This document shows positions 53,858 through 64,000 of a stretch of 64,000 nt of DNA, piece by piece. Made by a program: the position numbers and the translations under genes. Each line of letters opens with the position of its first letter. Position 1 is the stretch's first letter. The stretch is taken from the NCBI GenBank assembly GCA_033765305.1, contig JANRID010000015.1, forward strand, positions 1 to 64,000, in the 5' to 3' direction. The notes beneath the pieces were generated by a model. That model was given only the letters and a program-made list of their open reading frames with translations. It made no database searches and had not been told where the DNA came from. The DNA comes from RDXT01 sp033765305 (GTDB taxonomy: Bacteria > Bacteroidota > Bacteroidia > J057).

Positions 53858-53878
53858 GCAGGCCTGAAATCCTGCGGA

Positions 53879-55390
53879 TTACATGCCGAATGCGTAGTAG
53901 TAGGAGCCTGCGGCACCCTCGTACACGCCTTCGACCATGACGCCGCCTTGGCGGCTGCCGAGCAGATTCCGCAGGTCATCGACCGATTTCACCGGCTTGT
54001 CTTCCACGTGGGTGATGATGAAGCCGGGGCGCATGTCGGTGCGGGCAAGCTTGCCGCTGCCGGTGATGCGGGTGACGCGCACCCCGCCATCCACGCCGTT
54101 CCGTTTGGCTTCCTGCGGCGTGAGCGCTTCAAACTCTGCTCCCAGGATGCTTTCGAGGCTGCCGGCTTCGCGCTTGACGACATCGGTATTGCCTGCCTGG
54201 TTTTTGAGGGTTACGGCCACCTCTCGGCTGCTGCCGTCGCGGCTGACGGAGAGCGTGACCTTGTCGCCGGGGCGCTGTGCGCCCACGATGGCCTGGAGTT
54301 CGGATGCGGAGCGCACGGTCTTGCCGTTGACGGCGGTGACCACGTCGCCGGCCCTGATGCCTGCATCGGCGGCTGCGGAGCCGCGGCCCACGCTGTCGAT
54401 CAGGACCCCCTCCGTCTGGCGGAGGCCTTTTTCCTTCGCCAGGTTGCCGTCCAGGCTGCGGATGGTCACGCCCAGATAGCCGCGCTGCACGACGCCGTAC
54501 TGCATGAGATCTTCCACCACCTTGCGGGCCAGGCGGATGGGCACGGCAAAGCCGTATCCGGCAAAGGTGCCGGTATTGCTGGCAATGGCCGTGTTGATGC
54601 CGATGAGGTTGCCGTTGAGGTCCACCAGGGCGCCGCCGCTGTTGCCGGGGTTGATGGCCGCATCGGTCTGGATAAACGACTCTATCGCAGTACGCTCGCG
54701 GAGGATGTTGATATTGCGGGCTTTGGCGCTCACGATCCCGGCGGTGACGGTGGAGGTCAGGTTGAAGGGGTTGCCGATGGCCAGCACCCACTGGCCGACG
54801 CGCACCTCATCGGAATTGCCGATGGTGACCGGCACCAGCCCGGAGGCATCGACTTTGATCAGGGCCAGATCGGTGGAGGGATCGGTGCCCACCAGTTCGG
54901 CCTTGAAGGTGCGGTTGTCGAAGAGGGAGACTTCGATGTCGTCGGCCTTGTCGATGACGTGGTTGTTGGTGATGATATAGCCGTCTTCCGTGAGGATGAC
55001 CCCGGAGCCGGTGCCCACGCTGGGGCCTTGCGGGCCGGGGGAGCGGAAATTGAAGAAGTCGTCGCCGAAGAACTCGCGGAAGGGATCGGGGACGCTGTTG
55101 TTCTGGCTGGCGCTGGCGCGCACCTGGGTGGACTTGATGTGCACGACCGAGGGGGTCACCTTTTCCGCCGCCACGACAAAATCGGGCACGCCTTCGGCGG
55201 GGACGTAGCTGCTCTGCACCGCCTGGGCGCCGCTGCTGTGCTCGATCCGGAGGACGGGTGATTTCCGGTTGATCAGGCTGACCGTTCCCAGGGTCAGGCC
55301 GCTGCCCAGCACGGCGGCTGCGCCCAGCATTGCCAACTGACGCGGATCGATCTGCATCCGCTCAAACCAGGATTTGAGTTGCCGGTTCAT
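53879..55390 (-). CDS. DegP/HtrA-type periplasmic serine protease
   Basis: The 503-residue protein has an N-terminal membrane anchor or signal (about residues 18-37) and a trypsin-like domain with His144 (NNHVI), Asp174 (STDLALIK) and Ser251 (GNSGGAL). Two PDZ domains follow (YLGVTIRSLDGN..., then a second near FIITHVEDKPVKSVDDLRNLL). It degrades or refolds misfolded envelope proteins. The length is typical of Bacteroidota Do-like proteases. It is monocistronic, with its own strong terminator downstream. Confidence 0.95.
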   Translation of the reverse strand: MNRQLKSWFERMQIDPRQLAMLGAAAVLGSGLTLGTVSLINRKSPVLRIEHSSGAQAVQSSYVPAEGVPDFVVAAEKVTPSVVHIKSTQVRASASQNNSVPDPFREFFGDDFFNFRSPGPQGPSVGTGSGVILTEDGYIITNNHVIDKADDIEVSLFDNRTFKAELVGTDPSTDLALIKVDASGLVPVTIGNSDEVRVGQWVLAIGNPFNLTSTVTAGIVSAKARNINILRERTAIESFIQTDAAINPGNSGGALVDLNGNLIGINTAIASNTGTFAGYGFAVPIRLARKVVEDLMQYGVVQRGYLGVTIRSLDGNLAKEKGLRQTEGVLIDSVGRGSAAADAGIRAGDVVTAVNGKTVRSASELQAIVGAQRPGDKVTLSVSRDGSSREVAVTLKNQAGNTDVVKREAGSLESILGAEFEALTPQEAKRNGVDGGVRVTRITGSGKLARTDMRPGFIITHVEDKPVKSVDDLRNLLGSRQGGVMVEGVYEGAAGSYYYAFGM

Positions 55391-55575
55391 ACGCTGAAAT
55401 CAAGCTGTTTTTGTGTGTTGCATACCAGTTCCGGAAGGAGGAAAGATCCGGAATGTACGATTGATACGAAAACGCCCGATCCGGGTTTAAGGTTTATTCT
55501 GCTGGGAAATTGCCGGAACACAGCGGAAAAGTCGTAGATTAGGGCACCCGATATCTCTGCCACATCCAGCCCTCC

Positions 55576-55908
55576 ATGCCGCATCCGTTCCAGGCTTTCC
55601 GCAACTGCTGCCCTGTCCTGCGCCTGCAGCCCTGGATCGCTGCGCTGCTGCTGGGCTTATGGGCATGCAGCCTGGCTGCGGAGCTTCCTGCGCGCGCGTA
55701 TGCGGCTGCGGTGCTGGCCGAGGAGCCGGCGGATGCCGGAGCACCCGAGGCATACGGCGAGGAAGAGCCGGACGAGTTTGTCGGGGTCCGGGGCGTATGG
55801 CTTTGGACCGCCTGCGCAAACCGCAGGCCTGCGGGCGCAGATGCGGGCCTGCCGCTGCGCCTGCTTCCGGATCCGCCGCTGGCCCCGCCGGAACGCGCCC
55901 AGACCTGA
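55576..55908 (+). CDS. Small hypothetical exported protein
   Basis: The 110-residue ORF begins MPHPFQAFRNCCPV, has a hydrophobic segment WIAALLLGLWACSLAAEL that looks like a signal peptide or anchor, and continues with an acidic, Glu/Pro-rich middle and a Pro-rich end (LLPDPPLAPPERAQT). The codon pattern fits genuine coding DNA, but the product lacks any recognised domain. It precedes the carbonic anhydrase gene by 61 bp. A weak TAGATTAG element near 55535 lies about 35 bp upstream. Function unknown. Confidence 0.45.
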   Translation: MPHPFQAFRNCCPVLRLQPWIAALLLGLWACSLAAELPARAYAAAVLAEEPADAGAPEAYGEEEPDEFVGVRGVWLWTACANRRPAGADAGLPLRLLPDPPLAPPERAQT

Positions 55909-55969
55909 TCCGCCCAGGCACAGCCTGGATAGTTACCCCTCCCCATCCAACGTATCAGCCTCATTCCCT

Positions 55970-56620
55970 ATGCATTCCATTCAGGAAGATTATCTCCGTC
56001 TGCTTCAGAATAACCGCAACTGGGTTGCCGAGCGCCTGAGCCTCGACCAGACCTACTTCGAGCGGCTGGCGCGCGGCCAGGCGCCTAATTTTCTCTGGGT
56101 CGGCTGCTCGGACAGCCGGGTGCCCGCCAATGAAATCACCGGCACGGAGTCGGGCGAGATTTTTGTGCACCGCAACATCGCCAATCTGGTGGTGCACACC
56201 GACCTCAACTTTATGAGCGTACTCCAGTACGCCGTGGAGGTGCTGCATGTGCACCATATCATTGTGTGCGGCCATTACGGCTGCGGCGGGGTCCTCGCCG
56301 CGATGACGCACGGCAGCAAAGGCCTGGTCAACAAGTGGCTCCGCAATATCAAGGAAGTCTACGCGCTGTATGCGGAGGAGCTGGAAGCCATTGCCGACGA
56401 AAAGGCGCGCGCAGACCGGCTCGTGGAGCTGAATGTAACCGAGCAGGTGAAAAACCTCGCGAAGACCTCCATCGTGCAGCGGGCCTGGAGAAACAAGTCC
56501 CTGCAAATTCATGGATGGGTATACGGCCTGGATTCCGGGCTGATCAAGGACCTGAACGTGAAATACCAGTCGGTGGACGCACTGGAGCCGATTTTCCACT
56601 ACGACTTCGACCTGGAGTAA
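55970..56620 (+). CDS. can: Beta-carbonic anhydrase
   Basis: ATG 55970 gives 216 residues. The zinc site is Cys46 (GCSDSR, with Asp48-x-Arg50), His102 and Cys105 (GHYGCGG), as in beta-class enzymes such as E. coli Can. It interconverts CO2 and bicarbonate in the cytoplasm, supplying carboxylases and pyrimidine synthesis. The length matches the family. Start choice is supported by the MHSIQEDYLRLLQNN opening, which aligns with other family N-termini. It ends 9 bp before the Uma2 scar on the opposite strand. Confidence 0.95.
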   Translation: MHSIQEDYLRLLQNNRNWVAERLSLDQTYFERLARGQAPNFLWVGCSDSRVPANEITGTESGEIFVHRNIANLVVHTDLNFMSVLQYAVEVLHVHHIIVCGHYGCGGVLAAMTHGSKGLVNKWLRNIKEVYALYAEELEAIADEKARADRLVELNVTEQVKNLAKTSIVQRAWRNKSLQIHGWVYGLDSGLIKDLNVKYQSVDALEPIFHYDFDLE

Positions 56621-56629
56621 ACGCCCGGC

Positions 56630-56720
56630 TCAGGCTTCAGGAAACATCACCCCTTCATAAACCGAATCGAAAGCGAGGCTCAGCCCGATGCGCTCCAGCG
56701 CCAGGGCTGGGCCTTCGTCT
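56630..56720 (-). pseudogene. 3'-end remnant of a second Uma2 gene
   Basis: Read on the minus strand this 91-bp stretch encodes ALALERIGLSLAFDSVYE, then GVMFPEA and a stop, the C-terminus of the gene at 57463-58044. It matches 57463-57553 with one mismatch seen. It starts just after the stop of the gene at 56722-57306, in another frame, and has no start of its own. It is a leftover of a duplication or recombination. Confidence 0.8.
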
Positions 56721-56721
56721 G

Positions 56722-57306
56722 TCAGGGCGCGGAATCAGGCTGCACGCCCTGATACAGGATGTCAAGAGGAAAGGAGACCTGGATGCTGTCCAGCGTGAGC
56801 AGCTCTCCCGGATTGACCTGCTTGTACAGCCAATGTCCTGCCTGCTGGCGCTGGTAGATCTCGGCCCGGATCCGCCGCTGGTGGATCAGCACATATTCCA
56901 TGAGGCCGGGGAGCAATTGGAAGGACATGAATTTCTCGCCCCGGTCCTGGGCTTCTGTAGACGGAGAGAGTACTTCGATGATGACGGTGGCATCGGTGAG
57001 CGCATCCTCCCGGCCTGGGTAGCGCTGCGGTTCGCCGCAGATTACCGAGGCGTCCGGATAATAGAATGCATGGGCTGCCTGCACATGCAGCTTCATATTG
57101 GACGAAAAATACGAGCAGGGCTTGCCCGCCAGCTGATTGTACAGCGTGCCGTAGAGGTTGGCGCAGATCCGCTCATGCGCGATGCTGCCGCCTGCCATAT
57201 CGAGGATCAGGCCGTCCTGATACTCATGGCGCGAGCTGGAGGCGGATTCCGCTTCGAGATAGGCCTCCGGGGTGGAATAGGAAAGCTTCGACGCGGGTTC
57301 TGCCAT
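56722..57306 (-). CDS. Uma2 family putative endonuclease (copy A)
   Basis: ATG 57306 gives 194 residues. TPEAYLEAESASSSRHEYQDG starts the Uma2 fold; YPDASVICGEP and IEVLSPSTEAQDRGEK supply the PD-(D/E)XK-like residues. Uma2 proteins are very abundant in some bacteria and their biological role is unclear. The N-terminal half is nearly identical to copy B (57463-58044) but the C-terminal half is diverged, as if only the 5' end has been homogenised. The stop falls 1 bp before the copy-B remnant. A start at 57330 is possible but would lie in the duplicated non-coding part. Confidence 0.8.
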   Translation of the reverse strand: MAEPASKLSYSTPEAYLEAESASSSRHEYQDGLILDMAGGSIAHERICANLYGTLYNQLAGKPCSYFSSNMKLHVQAAHAFYYPDASVICGEPQRYPGREDALTDATVIIEVLSPSTEAQDRGEKFMSFQLLPGLMEYVLIHQRRIRAEIYQRQQAGHWLYKQVNPGELLTLDSIQVSFPLDILYQGVQPDSAP

Positions 57307-57354
57307 AGCCGGAAGGAAATTTACATTCAATATACGGCAATCCGCGTAATTTGC
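57185..57354 (-). repeat. Direct repeat R2, proximal copy (Uma2 5' end plus leader)
   Basis: About 170 bp that match 57923-58092 with only a few differences, offset 738 bp. It includes the first about 40 codons of copy A and 48 bp of upstream DNA. Confidence 0.85.
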
Positions 57355-57462
57355 CCAGATAGAGCGTACAGGGGGCGAGGTTTTTCGCCGGTCCCTGCCT
57401 AAAGCATCAACGGCCCCCTAAGCCTGCTTTTGTGGTGATGGAAGCGAAGCGCAACGCCTATT

Positions 57463-58044
57463 TCAGGCTTCAGGAAAGATCACCCCTTCATAAACCGAAT
57501 CGAAAGCGAGGCTCAGCCCGATGCGCTCCAGCGCCAGGGCTGGGCCTTCGTCTATCCGTTCATACATCCATACGCCTGTGGGCTGGCGCCGGAAGATCTC
57601 GGCAGTTCGCCGGTTCTGATGGATCAGAATATATTCCATCAGCCCGGGAAGCAGCTGCAGCGACATGAATTTCTCGCCCCGGTCGCGGGCTTCTGTGGCT
57701 GGGGACAGCACCTCGAACACCGTTGCGGCATCAGTGAGCGCATCATTCCGGCCTGGAAACACGCGGGGCTCGCCGCAGACGATCCAGGCATCCGGATAAT
57801 AAAACGCGTTCGCAGCCTGGACATACAGCTTCATGTTGGCGCTGAATGCACGGCAAGGCTTGCCTCTCAGCCCGTTCCGCAGGTCTGCGTACAGATTCAT
57901 GCATATCATGTCATGGCGCACACTGCCGCCCGCCATATCCAGGATCAGGCCGTCCTGATACTCATGGCGCGAGCTGGAGGCGGATTCCGCTTCGAGATAG
58001 GCCTCCGGGGTGGAATAGGAAAGCTTCGGCGCGGGTTCTGCCAT
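57463..58044 (-). CDS. Uma2 family putative endonuclease (copy B)
   Basis: ATG 58044 gives 193 residues. It shares TPEAYLEAESASSSRHEYQDG, YPDAWIVCGEP and FEVLSPATEARDRGEK with copy A, so the core motif set is present. The C-terminus ends EGVIFPEA, the sequence also found as the 56630-56720 remnant. It starts only 52 bp before mnmE on the other strand, and R2 covers its 5' end and the intergenic DNA. The near-identity of 5' ends points to recent duplication or gene conversion. Confidence 0.8.
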   Translation of the reverse strand: MAEPAPKLSYSTPEAYLEAESASSSRHEYQDGLILDMAGGSVRHDMICMNLYADLRNGLRGKPCRAFSANMKLYVQAANAFYYPDAWIVCGEPRVFPGRNDALTDAATVFEVLSPATEARDRGEKFMSLQLLPGLMEYILIHQNRRTAEIFRRQPTGVWMYERIDEGPALALERIGLSLAFDSVYEGVIFPEA

Positions 58045-58092
58045 AGCCGGAAGGAAATTTGCATTCAATATACGGCAATCCGCGTAATTTGC
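57923..58092 (-). repeat. Direct repeat R2, distal copy
   Basis: The partner of 57185-57354. It covers the 5' end of copy B and reaches to within 5 bp of the mnmE start. Confidence 0.85.
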
Positions 58093-58096
58093 TTCC

Positions 58097-59494
58097 ATGC
58101 ATGGCATGCAGGATACCATCGCCGCCCTTTCTACCCCGCCCGGCGTGGGCGCGCTGGGGGTGATCCGCCTTTCGGGGCCGCAGGCGCTGGCGATCGCCAG
58201 CCGGGTGTTTTCGCAGGATCTGAGCGGGGTGCCGGGCTATACGGTCCGCTTTGGGCGGCTGCTGCGCGGCGGCGCGGTGCTGGACGAAGTGCTGGCCTCG
58301 GTATTCCGCGCGCCGCGCTCGTACACGCGGGAGGATGTGGTGGAGTTTTCCTGCCACGGCAGCCCCTATATCCTGCGGGAGGCGCTGCACCTGCTCCTGG
58401 AGCAGGGCGCCCGCCTGGCGGAGCCGGGGGAGTTTACCCGCCGGGCCTGGCTCAACGGCGCCCTGGACCTCGCCCAGGCCGAGGCCGTAGCCGATCTCAT
58501 CGCAGCCCGCTCGGAAGCTGCCCACCGCGTGGCCATGAACCAGCTCCGCGGCGGCGTATCGCATGAGCTGGCAGCCCTCCGGCAGGAACTGGTCGATTTT
58601 ACCGCCCTCATCGAGCTGGAGCTGGACTTCGGGGAGGAGGATGTGGAATTTGCCGACCGCAGCCGGCTGAATGCCCTGACGGGGCAGATTCTGGCCCAGC
58701 TGGAGCGCCTGATCCAGTCCTTCCGGCTCGGCAATGCGCTCAAATCGGGCATCCCGACCGTGATCCTCGGCAAGCCCAATGCCGGCAAGTCCACCCTGCT
58801 CAATGCGCTGCTCCAGGACAACCGCGCCATCGTGAGCGACATCCCCGGCACGACGCGGGACGTGATCGAAGACCGGCTGGTCATCGGCGGGATCGAATTC
58901 CGGCTGATGGATACCGCCGGCGTGCGGGAAACGGCAGACCTCATCGAGGCGGAAGGGGTGCAGCGCAGCCTGCGCCTGGCCCGCCAGGCCGATCTGGTGA
59001 TCTACCTCTTCGACGCGGCGCAGGAGACGCCGATCCAGGCCATGGAATACCTCTGGTCCCTGGAGCTGCCCGCCGGCACGGTGCAGATCGCCTGCGGCAA
59101 CAAAGCGGACCTGCTGCCGGATCTGCAGGCCTACGCAGCGGCGCAGGACCCGCCCTCGCTGGACGGAAGGCCCTATATCGCCTGGCTGCTCATCTCGGCC
59201 CGCGCAGGCCGCAACCTCGACGGCCTGCGGCAGCTGATGGTGGAGGCCGTGGAATCCCTCGGCGAAGGCCATGCCGGCGATACGGTCATCAGCCATGCCC
59301 GCCATCACAGCCACCTGCTGCAGGCAGCGGAGGCGCTCGCTGCCGTGCAGGCAGGGCTGCGCAGCGGCCTCAGCGGCGACCTGCTCTCCATCGACCTCCG
59401 CCTGGCGCTGCACCACATCGGCGCTATCACGGGCGAGATCAGCACCGAGGAGGTGCTGGGCAGCATTTTTTCAAAGTTCTGTATTGGGAAGTGA
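58097..59494 (+). CDS. mnmE: tRNA modification GTPase MnmE
   Basis: The 465-residue protein has an N-terminal tetrahydrofolate-binding domain (DTIAALSTPPGVGALGVIRL), GTPase motifs GKPNAGKSTLLN, DIPGTTRD, DTAG, NKAD, and ends with FCIGK, the C-x-G-K motif required for activity. With MnmG it installs the 5-carboxymethylaminomethyl group at U34 of certain tRNAs. ATG 58097 is used; 58106 (MQDTIAAL) is equally plausible. The gene starts directly after the R2 repeat, so its promoter region may be partly repeat-derived. Confidence 0.97.
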   Translation: MHGMQDTIAALSTPPGVGALGVIRLSGPQALAIASRVFSQDLSGVPGYTVRFGRLLRGGAVLDEVLASVFRAPRSYTREDVVEFSCHGSPYILREALHLLLEQGARLAEPGEFTRRAWLNGALDLAQAEAVADLIAARSEAAHRVAMNQLRGGVSHELAALRQELVDFTALIELELDFGEEDVEFADRSRLNALTGQILAQLERLIQSFRLGNALKSGIPTVILGKPNAGKSTLLNALLQDNRAIVSDIPGTTRDVIEDRLVIGGIEFRLMDTAGVRETADLIEAEGVQRSLRLARQADLVIYLFDAAQETPIQAMEYLWSLELPAGTVQIACGNKADLLPDLQAYAAAQDPPSLDGRPYIAWLLISARAGRNLDGLRQLMVEAVESLGEGHAGDTVISHARHHSHLLQAAEALAAVQAGLRSGLSGDLLSIDLRLALHHIGAITGEISTEEVLGSIFSKFCIGK

Positions 59495-59565
59495 GGGGGG
59501 GAGGCGGAAGGAGGCCAGCCGGACCCCAGATTGAATCTGTTTGGTGTATGGACAAAATGGAATGG

Positions 59566-59600
59566 CTGCGACGATTTTTTCGTCGCAGTTCGAGTTTTTT
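59566..59600 (+). terminator. Candidate terminator downstream of mnmE
   Basis: A 9-bp stem CTGCGACGA (59566-59574) with TCGTCGCAG (59580-59588) around TTTTT, followed by TTCGAGTTTTTT, 71 bp after the mnmE stop. Confidence 0.5.
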
Positions 59601-59603
59601 GCG

Positions 59604-59611
59604 TATCATTG
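59604..59611 (+). promoter_or_regulatory. Candidate -7 element TATCATTG
   Basis: Same 8-mer as 50284-50291; 56 bp upstream of the AAA ATPase ATG. A TATAAT overlapping 59612 is noted but is not a Bacteroidota-type element. Confidence 0.25.
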
Positions 59612-59667
59612 TATAATTCTCCAGGAAGCCTGCTTCTGCGGGACGATTGCTGCAATACGGTACGGGT

Positions 59668-60993
59668 ATGCTGATCCGCTTCATCGCCTCCAATTTTCTC
59701 TCCTTCCGCGAACCGGTGGAGTTCAACATGCTGACCGGGGACATCAGGCGATTCCCGCACCATGTGCACAAGGCAGGTCAGGTGGAAGTGCTCAAGGCGG
59801 GTATTCTCTACGGCGCCAACGGCGCCGGCAAAAGCAATCTGGTGCGGGCCATCGAAACCTTGCGGAACATCGCCCGCTGGGGCCTGGAAGATGATGATTA
59901 CCGGCCCTTCAAGCTGCAGGCTTCGCAGGACCGGCACCCTGCACGCCTGGAGATGGAGCTGCTTGCGGGCGATACATCTTATCTATACGGCGTCAAGTTT
60001 TTGAATGGCATCATCTGCTCGGAATGGCTGGCCCGAACCCGCCCCGGCAAGCCGGACGTGCCTGTGTTTACCAGAACCCGCAGCGAATCTGGTTCGATCC
60101 AGATAGAGGTGCAGGCAGCCTACCGGCGTCGCTCGGCGGACCGCCTGCGGATCAGGCTGTATGAGCAGGAGCTGCTTGCAGATGAGATGAGCCTGCTCCG
60201 GATGCTGGCCCAAGCCAAGGAAGCCGTATTTGAAGAAACCCGCGCAGTGTACGGATGGTTCGATCGGCTGGAGATCCTGTTTCCCGACACCCGCCCGGAC
60301 GATCTGGTCGATCTGGTAAAAAATCCGGAACGGCAGGCGTTCTATGAGCAGCTGATGGCCTCCTTGCATACGGGCGTTTCAGGGCTGGAAATCGAGCGGA
60401 TCCCGCTGCGGCAGTATCTGGGCGAGCATCAGGAATCGAAAGCGCTGATGATGCTCAGAGCACTGGAACATGAAGAGTTTGTTCCGGATGCAGATACGCT
60501 GGATCCCGTGCTGGTGACGATGGAGGACGGTCAGCCTGTAGCCAGAAAGCTGACTATGCTGCACACAACAGATTCGGGGGCGACGAGCCGGTTCAGCCTG
60601 CAGGAAGAATCCGATGGCACCCAGCGCCTGTTCGAGTACGCCGGCATGCTGTACGGGCTGCTGCGGGAAGGCAGGGTGTACGTGATCGATGAGATCGAAC
60701 GCAGCATTCACCCGGTGCTGATCCGGGAATTGCTGGGCAGGCTGCTGGAAACTGCCGGTTTTGCAGGCCAGCTCATCCTGACCACCCATGAGTCCCAGCT
60801 TCTGGACCAGGAGCTGTTTAGGCAGGATGAGATCTGGTTTGCGGAAAAACAGCCCGATGGCGCTACAAGCTTATATCCGTTGAGCGATTTTGAGATCCGG
60901 ACGGACCTGGATATCCGGAAAGGCTATCTGTCCGGACGCTTCGGCGCCATTCCGTTTCTGGGAAATCTCAGAGACCTCAACTGGAAACCATGA
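59668..60993 (+). CDS. AAA15-family ATPase (RloA-like)
   Basis: ATG 59668 gives 441 residues. LIRFIASNFLSFREPVEFN opens the family, Walker A is GANGAGKSNLVRA (about residues 52-64), Walker B is VYVIDEIERSIHP, and TTHESQLLD gives the sensor/H-loop-like residue. These SMC-like ATPases are commonly paired with an RloB-like effector and are thought to act in phage or plasmid defence; the partner's function is not settled. The stop overlaps a 31-codon stub of such a partner (60990). The ATPase looks intact. Confidence 0.85.
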   Translation: MLIRFIASNFLSFREPVEFNMLTGDIRRFPHHVHKAGQVEVLKAGILYGANGAGKSNLVRAIETLRNIARWGLEDDDYRPFKLQASQDRHPARLEMELLAGDTSYLYGVKFLNGIICSEWLARTRPGKPDVPVFTRTRSESGSIQIEVQAAYRRRSADRLRIRLYEQELLADEMSLLRMLAQAKEAVFEETRAVYGWFDRLEILFPDTRPDDLVDLVKNPERQAFYEQLMASLHTGVSGLEIERIPLRQYLGEHQESKALMMLRALEHEEFVPDADTLDPVLVTMEDGQPVARKLTMLHTTDSGATSRFSLQEESDGTQRLFEYAGMLYGLLREGRVYVIDEIERSIHPVLIRELLGRLLETAGFAGQLILTTHESQLLDQELFRQDEIWFAEKQPDGATSLYPLSDFEIRTDLDIRKGYLSGRFGAIPFLGNLRDLNWKP

Positions 60994-61085
60994 CGGGCAA
61001 GCAGAACCGGGCCTATAAAAAAGGCCGTCCGCACCGGGACGCGCGGCGAACCAAGCAAATGCCGTACTCCGGCATATTACCATGA
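60990..61085 (+). pseudogene. Truncated RloB-like partner gene
   Basis: An ATG overlapping the ATPase stop (ATGA) opens a 31-codon ORF, MTGKQNRAYKKGRPHRDARR then TKQMPYSGILP. The very basic start is the kind that precedes the 'CEGxxTE' core in RloB-like proteins, but no such core is present. The frame stops and only 75 bp remain before the convergent carB stop. In another frame, coding-looking sequence (AYYHEEILAQDMETQ) continues from about 61070. This suggests an internal deletion or frameshift of a normally about 200-residue gene. The identity is inferred from operon position and composition. Confidence 0.4.
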
Positions 61086-61160
61086 AGAAATACTCGCTCA
61101 GGATATGGAAACCCAGCCGGATTCCCCATCAGGGATATCCCTGCTGCAACAACAGCCCCC

Positions 61161-63977
<2,817 letters not shown>

Positions 63978-64000
63978 TCTGTGTGGAATTTGGCGGCAAA

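Noticed and set aside
56630..58092. Uma2 duplication as an insertion sequence
   Set aside because: No transposase, terminal inverted repeats or target-site duplication seen.
59612..59617. TATAAT as a sigma70 -10 box
   Set aside because: Bacteroidota housekeeping sigma uses TAnnTTTG; the E. coli-like hexamer is probably chance.
61130..61143. Perfect palindrome CAGGGATATCCCTG
   Set aside because: Between convergent genes with no repeat elsewhere in the window; no evidence for an operator or recombination site.

Overview
The window comes from a GC-rich member of the Bacteroidota, most likely a Saprospirales/Lewinella-type organism. The evidence is a type IX secretion component (PorQ), one protein with a T9SS type A tail and one with a type B (gliding-motility) tail, TonB-dependent receptors, 'CTDxxAxNFDPxA' lipoprotein motifs, and several upstream elements fitting the Bacteroidota housekeeping promoter (TTG-N19-21-TAnnTTTG). 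The genus assignment is inference. No phage, insertion sequence or CRISPR array is visible.

Layout. (1) 1-2181: the 3' part of a large exported adhesin-like protein. (2) 2211-19306: one long, mostly overlapping plus-strand cluster for a cell-surface polysaccharide or glycolipid. It holds an ABC flippase/exporter, five glycosyltransferases, an AsnB-type amidotransferase, a glucuronyl C5-epimerase-like protein, an MBOAT O-acyltransferase with an SGNH partner, a Gfo/Idh/MocA oxidoreductase, and a sugar-nucleotide trio (LegB-like dehydratase, nucleotidyltransferase, SDR). (3) 19411-31464: a conserved protein of unknown function, a LysM lytic transglycosylase, a small lipoprotein, a TonB receptor, heptamer repeat blocks, a class A penicillin-binding protein, and a FIST-protein/hybrid-histidine-kinase pair. 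(4) 31747-37764: a GH3 beta-glucosidase, then a probable copper-uptake locus: a Cys-motif small protein, a Met/His-rich YtkA-like lipoprotein and an OprC/NosA-like TonB receptor with CxxxM and HxM motifs. (5) 37771-44389: UvrA, a second lytic transglycosylase, a LOG-family protein, PorQ and a small membrane protein. (6) 44580-50210: a 1876-residue protein with about 16 PKD-like repeats, Fn3-like modules and a CHU_C tail. (7) 50320-55390: an isoaspartyl peptidase lipoprotein, a two-component system, tRNA-Ser(CGA) and a DegP/HtrA protease. (8) 55576-64000: a small exported protein, beta-carbonic anhydrase, two tandem Uma2 genes with a partial duplicate scar, MnmE, an AAA15 ATPase followed by what looks like a stub of its RloB partner, and a short-form CarB.

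How the parts fit. The cluster at 2-19 kb would make, decorate (O-acyl, possible uronate epimerisation, amide) and export a glycan. PorQ belongs to the machinery that exports proteins with tails like those at 1-2181 and 44580-50210. The best candidates for less-described biology are the copper locus with its hairpin-rich leaders, the FIST/kinase pair that resembles NosP/NahK, the orphan LegB trio, the heptamer repeat blocks, and the AAA15 gene with a truncated partner. Long antisense ORFs over most genes are GC-driven shadows and were ignored.
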